From: Durusdinium trenchii
Taxonomy: Eukaryota; Sar; Dinophyceae; Suessiales; Symbiodiniaceae
Direction: 5' to 3'
Assembly (NCBI GenBank): GCA_963970005.1
Contig: CAXAMN010027395.1
Coordinates: 483,366-547,365 of the forward strand
DNA: 64,000 nt
The notes under the pieces are model-generated. The model ran no database searches. It saw nothing but the letters and a program-made list of their open reading frames with translations, and had not been told where the DNA came from. The translations under genes were made by a program, and so were the position numbers. Positions 56,830 to 64,000 of the stretch are shown here, one piece after another; within the stretch, counting starts at the first letter, position 1; the number at the start of each line of letters is the position of its first letter.

Positions 56830-56985
56830 GCATCCTCAGAATGTGAGCAGCACCCATTGGAGTCCCACGCCCCAGAGTCCGAGCCGCTCCCGGTCCGTGT
56901 GGACTTCACAAAGCCATTCCCATTGAAGGCGACCATCTCGCCGTGCCCCGCGTCATCGCCGGGCGGGGCGGTAGTGCCTTAAGGA
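56830..56985 (-). CDS. exon-like block, unknown
   Basis: Minus-strand frame of about fifty codons, Gly/Ser/Asp-rich, with GDDAGHGEMVAFNGNGFV and SDSGAWDSNGCCSH. Likely a disordered or secreted-type region; unknown. Confidence 0.35.
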
Positions 56986-57209
56986 GGTCCACCTGTCATC
57001 GCCTTCCCCCCTGCAGATCGGAACTCTTTCACTGATTTTGTGTAGAGCGTCCCGTATAAACCCAACGGGATAGTGACAACCTTGCACACCTGTTTGTTGG
57101 GACTGTTTCCCGCAGCTTGAAGCCAAACCTCCGGTCTTTCTTGGCCAAAGGGACCGGTTACAGCAAAGCGGTTACGGCGAAACAGGGTTACCCTGAAGAG
57201 ATGGACTGC

Positions 57210-57486
57210 TCAGTCACCGAAGATCGGTGATTTCCTGAACCTTGGGTCAAGCAGGATGTCATTTTCAGGGTGTTCCCGGTGTTTCTGGATGTTCCTGGCA
57301 CTCTTCAATGCCAGTTCCATTCTCTGAAACACAATGGTCCTGGTGAGCTGGGGCCTCCGGCGGTTGATCCAAAGACATTTTTCTGTGAGGATTCCCCATG
57401 GCCCCGGCTTCCTTTCTCCAATGCAGCTCAGCTGGCCAGCTTCGAAGCCATAGCGGATGTCCGCCATATCGATGATTCGCTGCACC
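57210..57486 (-). CDS. exon-like block, unknown
   Basis: After a TTTAGCAG acceptor the frame stays open for about ninety codons to a stop: RIIDMADIRYGFEAGQLSC, then a basic stretch WINRRRPQLTRT and a helical piece ELALKSARNIQKHREHP. Among the better exon candidates of this interval, but the 3' part may be intron. Family not recognised. Confidence 0.4.
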
Positions 57487-58689
57487 TGCTAAACATCACA
57501 TGATCATTCGCGAACGTCGAATGGCAGGTGCATGGCAAAACCATGTTCATCGGCCCATCCGGCAAGCGTTGAAGCCTATCAAGCTTGAGACATGATCATC
57601 GCAGCCGCAAAGCTCTGGGGCTGCGAATTTAAGGTCTGAAGATGTCTGAAGTCTGAAGCAAGGACCCCCACAAGAACGTGGTCGTTGCTGGGTCATGGCA
57701 CGCAACACGTGGGTGTTTGATGAGTTATTTGATGTTCCGGAGCATGAATAATAAATCCGGACCCTGAGGGAAGGCATGACACGAATCCGTCTCATCACCC
57801 CTCCGAGGCCTCTTCGGGCTCCTGACAGGGTCCTTGAGAAAGTGGACGGTGGAAACGGTGGAACATGGAACCCTCAAGGTTCCCACGCTCACAACCGCGA
57901 TAAGGTATTTTTTGGCATGCGGGCCGGACTGGAACTGGCACCTGACCAACAACATCCAAAACGCTTACTATATTACAATTATGTCATAGAGGAACCGCAT
58001 GGAAAGTCAGCGGGTCCAAGTTCCTTTTGCCCATTGGCCGGTCTCCCGCCTTCTCCTGGTCGGGATTGCCCTGGATTACCCAGTCAACATCACCTGACTA
58101 AAGCTGAAGCATTGGAGAGACTTTCTGCACAGGGCCTTCCGCAGCCAGGACCCCAAAGAAATAGGAAACCATGTCTCCAAAACTCTCCACAAGCTCGGTT
58201 TTAGCAACTGGATGGATCAACTCTGCCCTCCTGTTAGATTCGAGATCCTCACACATGCATGTAGGATGGACACCAACACCAGCAAAAAACGACTATAGGA
58301 TGGAAGCTTGGACCTGTGCCAAACGCAAAAGCGCAATTCTGGGACAAATCATGACTCGAACCATTCTTTGGGCAACTGCAAGTGGGTGCACCGACACATG
58401 CGGGTGAGATGGCGGCTGAAGCTGTCTTGCTCGTCCAGTAGTGGCCGAGTAGCCGAAGAAGGTGACCTGGCCCTTCTTGGCTTCACCTCAGAACAGCGAC
58501 ACGTGAGAAGACAGTCAGCCCCAGGATGTCCACAGCAAGGTAGTCCAGGTTGTACAAGAACCGTATATGGGCCATCTGACCCCTTTGAGCTGAAGCTCTG
58601 CGACTCTCTAGTTGGGAAGGTCCGGACCCCTCAAGCTTCAGCAAGAATATGGATCACACAAGTTGAAGAACAAGGAGCTGTGTGCAATG

Positions 58690-58810
58690 GCAAGAGCCTC
58701 GCCAAGTTGCTCTGTCCCTTTGAGGGTCTTCTGGGCACTGAGTAGTGGATGGTATCACATTCCAGCCCTTGCTCAGTGCAGTGAGCGCGGAATTCCTCAG
58801 CAACAAAAAA
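58690..58810 (-). CDS. exon-like block, unknown
   Basis: Minus-strand frame with EEFRAHCTEQGLECDTIHYS and KGQSNLARLLPLH. Protein-like; no family. Confidence 0.3.
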
Positions 58811-58891
58811 CGAAAACCCCCACACAGCCCATGGACCAAGGTGCACATCTCTCGAGGTTCAAGAAACAACTGTCACAAGTCACGAGGCGGC

Positions 58892-58911
58892 ACATATATA
58901 TATATATATGT
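58892..58911. repeat. (TA)n microsatellite
   Basis: About nine TA units preceding gtacaaac, of the same kind as at 42113-42133. Confidence 0.85.
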
Positions 58912-60485
58912 ACAAACTGGAGGCAATTCACCGACCCAAATGGTGGTCAATCACAAACACCTTGCGGACCTACTAGCCAAAGTATTTTTGACCACGAATC
59001 ACATTGAATAACCTTCCTTTATTCACGCGACAAGTACGTACGCCGCTTCTAGCTCTGTGTGCCAAGTGTTGTGTTACGCTGTGTCACGTAGTTTCACATC
59101 TCCACATCCTCGTAGACGGAACAAACAGCGTGGCGGCCCGGCAGTCTGATTGTCAATCTTCATAGTCAAGTGTGATAGACACGGCACCTCTGCCATGCGC
59201 AAACGATTGCAAAGTGGTTCGTACACCACAAACTGGACGCAATCTTGGTTCCTAATCGATCAAGGGATTTGCATCCCAGCGTCTTCCAAGGATGCACCTT
59301 CCTCTGCCGAGGTTGGGTTTTTGTTCAAGGAGCCCAGGCGGGGAACCTGCATGTTGGCCACAACAAATTGAAACATTGCCGGTGGTTGCTTCAAGATATC
59401 ATGTCTGTGAGAAGGTGCCGTTTGGCTCGAAGGCATCAGCAGATTTCTATTGTTCAAGGATGTTCAAGGGAATGCGAGAGCAAAACAGTCCGAAACAACC
59501 ACGTGACATGTTTAACCGACACAAACTAAACGCTTCTGGAACGGGAACACACCTAAAGGCTACCGACATGATGTCTTTAGAGCAGCAGTAATTACCCTGG
59601 AGATCCCCGGAGGCTTTGAAGGATCTTTTAGATCAGAAGGAATGCTTGAATGGATCATTTTCCTGCGGAAAGCAGGCCCTGGAGATTCAATAGTGGTCTG
59701 CCTGGGCACTCAAGAAAGCGAATTGGATTACCCCCCCCTTCCCGCCTTGATATCGCAACATGCTCTGTGCACAGACATGGCCAGAATCAAGGATGCAGTA
59801 TTGTCCAAGGAATTCGCAAAGCATGTGATCCACCATCAGCATTTGATCTACGGACCTGGCACTTTTAGGGTATCCACCAGTCATCAATGTGATCTTCCTG
59901 CAGTCAAGCGAAGGTTGGGGTGGTCCGTCCAACTGACTGAACATCATCGATCCCAACTTGACATGCCAAATCCTTCATATGGTCAGCTCACCCATTGTGG
60001 CATTTCTTTGATGATTACGCTTCTCCCAGTAGGGCAGGGTTCAGCCAAGATTACAGGGCATCAACAAAGTCGTGAGTGTAGGCAAGTGTGGTTGGCTGGC
60101 TCAACTTCCTTGAGGATAGTCATTGGGAATTTCTTGGCTGTGATACCTTGCTCAGCCATCTACGCGTATCTCTAAACTCCAAAGCTGACCAAAGTGGTTG
60201 CCCTGTGGTTTGAAACGTGTTTGCTCTGTTCATTACCTGCTCCGAAGACAGTCCAGCACTCACATTACCCAGAGTGGGGCAGCCTAACGGGGCAGCGTAG
60301 CGAGGCAGCCTGGGTCGTACTCGGTCCATGCCAAACAGTCCAGCTCTTGCGCAATCTTTGGCATTCTTGCCCAGACGTGCACTGCAGCTTACTAGGGTGC
60401 CATGTATGCACAGTCTGCGTGGCACTATGTAGCACTGGTGCATGCATTTGAATTGACATGGCGGGAAGCGGACCACGAGTTCACA

Positions 60486-60562
60486 TTGGTGGATCGGAAA
60501 CAAGAGGCAGAAAAATAATGGAAACTACTAACTACGAAAAAATAGAAACTACTAACTACGAA
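60486..60562. repeat. short tandem duplication
   Basis: The word gaaactactaactacgaa occurs twice, about 28 bases apart, in intron-like DNA. Confidence 0.7.
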
Positions 60563-61269
60563 GTGATGTTGCGGGCCCAAGTTCCTGGGACACTCTCTTC
60601 ATCACCAAACAAAATCGGCCCTGACAAAATGTAGACCTGCTGGCAATTGTGTTGCTGTCCAAATTATGCAAATTCTCTCGGGAATATTCCGGAATGATGC
60701 CCTTCACCCAGGCATAGCACTATGACAGCCGCAAGGAGTCTCAAAATGATGCAACAACAAGTCCAAATGATTTGCTGTCCTGCCCTGCAATACCCTGAAT
60801 ATACACTTGTTATTGAAATGTAAATCTTGCCAACTGTATATATATATATGCACAGGGCAATACAACATCATCAAAACAGAACCACCCTTCACTGGTCAAG
60901 TGCTTCTCCACTTGCCTGAACCTACGCGAGCTCGGGTACTGAGGGGCTTTCAGGTACTGCGGGTCGGGTCTCATGGGTGTGAGGGCCATGTGTCAGCTGG
61001 TGTGAAAGGGGCACCTGAGCGCTGCTTCCCCTGTGAGAGGTGAAAGCCAATCCGTCGAACACCCACCCGAATGGGCTACGGGGCCCCGCGGACATGGGCA
61101 AAGGGGTGAACAAAACGATTACAATCTGCATCATCCATTGACCTGTTTGCAATAAGCAAAGACCAACCGTTTTGATAGCTTCGATTCAAGCCACAGGTCA
61201 AAGCAAATACATCCTCACAGCAAATCCCTGGAAAATTCCTCAAGGGTGCTCCGATCACATTACTGTATT

Positions 61270-61390
61270 CACATTGCTTTCCTCGATGCTCCGCTTCGTG
61301 CCTGGGTCACACCCGATCACGCAGCTTTCCTTGACAGTACCGCCGGCGATCGGAGCAGGTGCCCAGATCTGGAAAAGATGCCGTGCTCCC
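61270..61390 (-). CDS. exon-like block, unknown
   Basis: Minus-strand frame with IWAPAPIAGGTVKESCVIGC and DPGTKRSIEES. Protein-like; no family assigned. Confidence 0.3.
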
Positions 61391-61499
61391 CCACGTAACT
61401 CGGGGTGTTTCGGGGTGGAAGTCTGCCAACGATTTGAACTGTGGTGGAGGTCAATGGCATGCGATGGATACGAAGAAGGCGCCCGTTTTCCCAAGCCTA

Positions 61500-61620
61500 G
61501 CAGTTTCTGAAGCCTCGGTGTTTGCCGTATGATTGGCATGGGGATTGACTTCCGCCTCGAGCACCCCTAGTTGACCAGCCCAGGTCTGTTGGAACCCGAA
61601 TGCCTGGTCTTGGTAACCTT
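61500..61620 (-). CDS. exon-like block, unknown
   Basis: Minus-strand frame with FGFQQTWAGQLGVLEAEVN and PHANHTANTEASET. It lies just upstream of the 61270-61390 block, so the two may be consecutive exons. Confidence 0.3.
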
Positions 61621-63434
61621 TGAAATGGCTTGCGGCAAAGCACAGCAAGACCATGAAATCGAAACTCCGCCAGGGCCGACCGTTGTGGAACCTTAGAGTT
61701 TCTGGAGAACATTTTCAGCTGAAACAAGACATTCATCACCTGGCAGTCCCTGTTTGCGGCTACAAGCGCGCATGGCCGGCGCGCATGCAAGTAGAGGTTT
61801 AAACATTCGTTGCGTGTGTGGCCTTGTGCTCCACGCAAGCTGCCTCTGATCTAATTGTCATCTGCGGTACGCAGGAACCTTAAATCGAGCACTCCGCCTT
61901 TGCTTCTGCCACCGAACTGTATAGGTGGCCATCACCTGAGACTGTGCAGGAAGCAAAAGATTTGCAAATTTGCAAGGTTCCATCCCCTTCACTGTATATT
62001 GAAAGCATGGTCGCTTGGAAGTTTGGGGCTGGCTTCCAAACATCAGTAAGCGAACGAGACTGCACAACCTTCAAGGTACAATCTAAGGCTCTTGGCTTTT
62101 ATCCACATCAAGACGCAGTTCACAGATTGGGCAGCTTTCAGTTCGTTCCTATAGATTCAATCGGATTGATTGAGACACCCCTACCAACGGTTTGCCCAAA
62201 ATCCTAACGCATCCCCATCCCCCCACGAAAAAGCATTACCAGCATACCACGGGAACCGGGCAAACCAAACATTGGTCAACGTGCCGCATCATGTCACCGT
62301 GCCGCTACCACCGTGTCAACACGCTTCACGGCTCCATCTGCCGCCCAAGAGACCTTTAAACTCACTGACCCATGCCGCCTTTTTCAAGATGGGCCCATTC
62401 AAAAGCAAGTCAGGCACCACCAACGCCACTTCGCCTGAGCTGGTGGCGATGTGAGGGAGGGTGGAGCCTTGACAACTCAAGCTGAAGAGGCGTCTGGAGG
62501 AGAACTGCCTTGTTGCTTTGCCCCATGTGTCCGGCCAAATGCCAAAAAGTTTGAGTCATAGTTTGACAGGGCTACTCAGTAGCTCAGTAGCGAGTCAAAT
62601 ATAAAGTAGATGAAGGTGTGGTGATATGGTGTGCTTCTTCTATACTCGTTCAAAGCAGGCGGCTGGTTGCCCCCACTGGCCAATCAAGCAAACAAAACAA
62701 CTCAAGAAACCTGCGATTTAGTTCATCTTCGAAGGCTATTTGGGACGTGCGCGCTTTCAAACAGGTTAACACATATTAAAACATGGACAAACCAAGCAGA
62801 AAAATTGGCTTGTGTTGAACCCTTAAGCCGGCTGGTATGTTATGGTCCGGTTACAGTCTTGCAAAGCCTCTTCCACAAAGAACGGGCTGTTTTCGCTGCC
62901 AGGGTGCAGCCATGGGCCTTGATCTCCTGCGCTGCCTTCGCTAAGGTCTGAGAGCCATCGATATCGATGCGGGTGACATGCTCCAAGGAGACCTGTGGCC
63001 ACGTGAAGTCTAGCCGCTAGCCACGCGACACGATGTTTGGTCAACCAATTGAAAACCCAGGATGATGGAGAGTGTCAGGATACTATGCATGATCTACTTC
63101 CTTGCACTACAAACAGGTAGGTTGGCATCTTGTCATAGATACTCACAATAGCCAGCGCGAGGGAGGAAAAAAACTCCTTTTCTTCAACCAGGACAAGCAT
63201 ATCCTTCGGATGAAACTACGTGTCTTCGTCAAACAACCATCGAAACTGCGACAACATGTTGAGACGGATTCTCTTCCCAGACCTGTGGGGGGGGTTCTTT
63301 CAGTCCTTTCCAAAACAAGCAGCTTCGCTCCGCCCGAAAAATGACCCCCTTGGAGCACATGGTCTTCTGCAAACCCACGAAGGGTTTCCACTTCAATGGG
63401 AGTCTGTCGATCTTGATCCCTCACCATCACTCAC

Positions 63435-63543
63435 TTGCGGAGCAAAGGACGATGATGCACGGCGGGTTCTTCCTCGCCAGTGCTTGCAAGCGTGACAAAT
63501 GCTTGCTCGCGCATAAGAAGGTCATTGAACCCATGGGCTCGTA
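63435..63543 (-). CDS. exon-like block with GTGAGT donor
   Basis: Minus-strand frame with EPMGSMTFLCASKHLSRLQ and ALARKNPPCIIVLCS, ending at CCGCAA followed by GTGAGT, a textbook donor. Family unknown. Confidence 0.35.
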
Positions 63544-64000
63544 GAGCACCGCACTCTCGTAGTCCTCAGGAGACCGACCAAACAAGACTTCAAGAGGCAC
63601 CTTCAAGACTCAATGAAGGAAAATCCTCTGGTGGACGGTGGACATGTCAAAAACTAGCACTATGATAATAATATGCCACAAGATGTCCGTAAACTATCTC
63701 AAACCCTACTAACTACCCTGGGAGCCTACTGAAGAACATGCCCCAACAAAAACAAAAAACACACACACTCCAAGACCCCACCAAAAAAAGCGCAACAAGT
63801 TTCAGCTGAGCGGCGTGATTGTGGAGGTCGTTGTCCATCTGCTTTCGAGGTTTGCCACAAGCAAAGTGTTGGACCAAGTGATTCAGAGTCCTGAAATGCC
63901 AGACGCTCATCCAGCTGAAATGAAACGAACGAACAGTGGGAGGTGCTGGTGAACCAAAATTCTCCGCAGTTTTCGCTGGTTGACGAGTTGAGACTGCTAC

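Overview
The window looks like nuclear DNA of a dinoflagellate, most likely a Symbiodiniaceae-type genome. The evidence is intron-dense genes whose donors include GT, GC and GA, AG/G-flanked introns, a Ty1/copia element of the type common in these genomes, a dinoflagellate-type LINE relic carrying a cysteine-peptidase domain, and many short minisatellites. Species cannot be fixed from the sequence alone.

Layout. 0-4 kb is repeat-dominated: two arrays of a 21-bp minisatellite and a ~0.5-kb duplicated segment. 4.3-6.6 kb holds exons of a plus-strand coiled-coil host gene. 6.6-9.4 kb is non-coding with dispersed minisatellite units. 9.4-13.86 kb is an extremely AT-rich island with a GC-normal relic (10.5-12.1 kb) of a retroelement ORF ending in a C19 (ubiquitin-hydrolase-like) domain. 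Inserted into the island is the main feature: a 17,433-bp LTR retrotransposon on the minus strand (13857-31289) with 160-bp LTRs (TG...CA), a perfect 5-bp target duplication (AATAA), a primer-binding site and a purine tract. The AT-rich island resumes at 31290-31850. From 31.9 to 35.4 kb I see mainly low-complexity DNA. At 35.8-38.6 kb is a two-exon minus-strand gene for a TIR-like membrane protein with a GC-AG intron. From about 43 to 51 kb the minus strand carries at least twelve exons of an acetolactate-synthase-like thiamine-diphosphate enzyme. From 51 to 63.5 kb there are minus-strand exon-like blocks of unknown function and a CTG/CAG-rich tract.

The retrotransposon encodes Gag (coiled coil plus two CCCH zinc fingers), protease, integrase, reverse transcriptase and RNase H in copia order, then about 1,200 further residues with a methyltransferase-like motif set. 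Three more overlapping ORFs follow in other frames. The largest (1042 codons) contains a CCHC zinc knuckle, a recognisable RNA 2'-phosphotransferase (Tpt1/KptA) domain and a C-terminal zinc ribbon. The ORFs look like one giant reading frame broken by a few frameshifts and one stop. The primer-binding site matches the anticodon loop of a tRNA rather than its 3' end, as in half-tRNA-primed copia. Since Tpt1 removes the 2'-phosphate left in the anticodon loop by tRNA ligation, I propose that the element carries its own tRNA-processing enzyme for priming. This is the most interesting hypothesis in the window.
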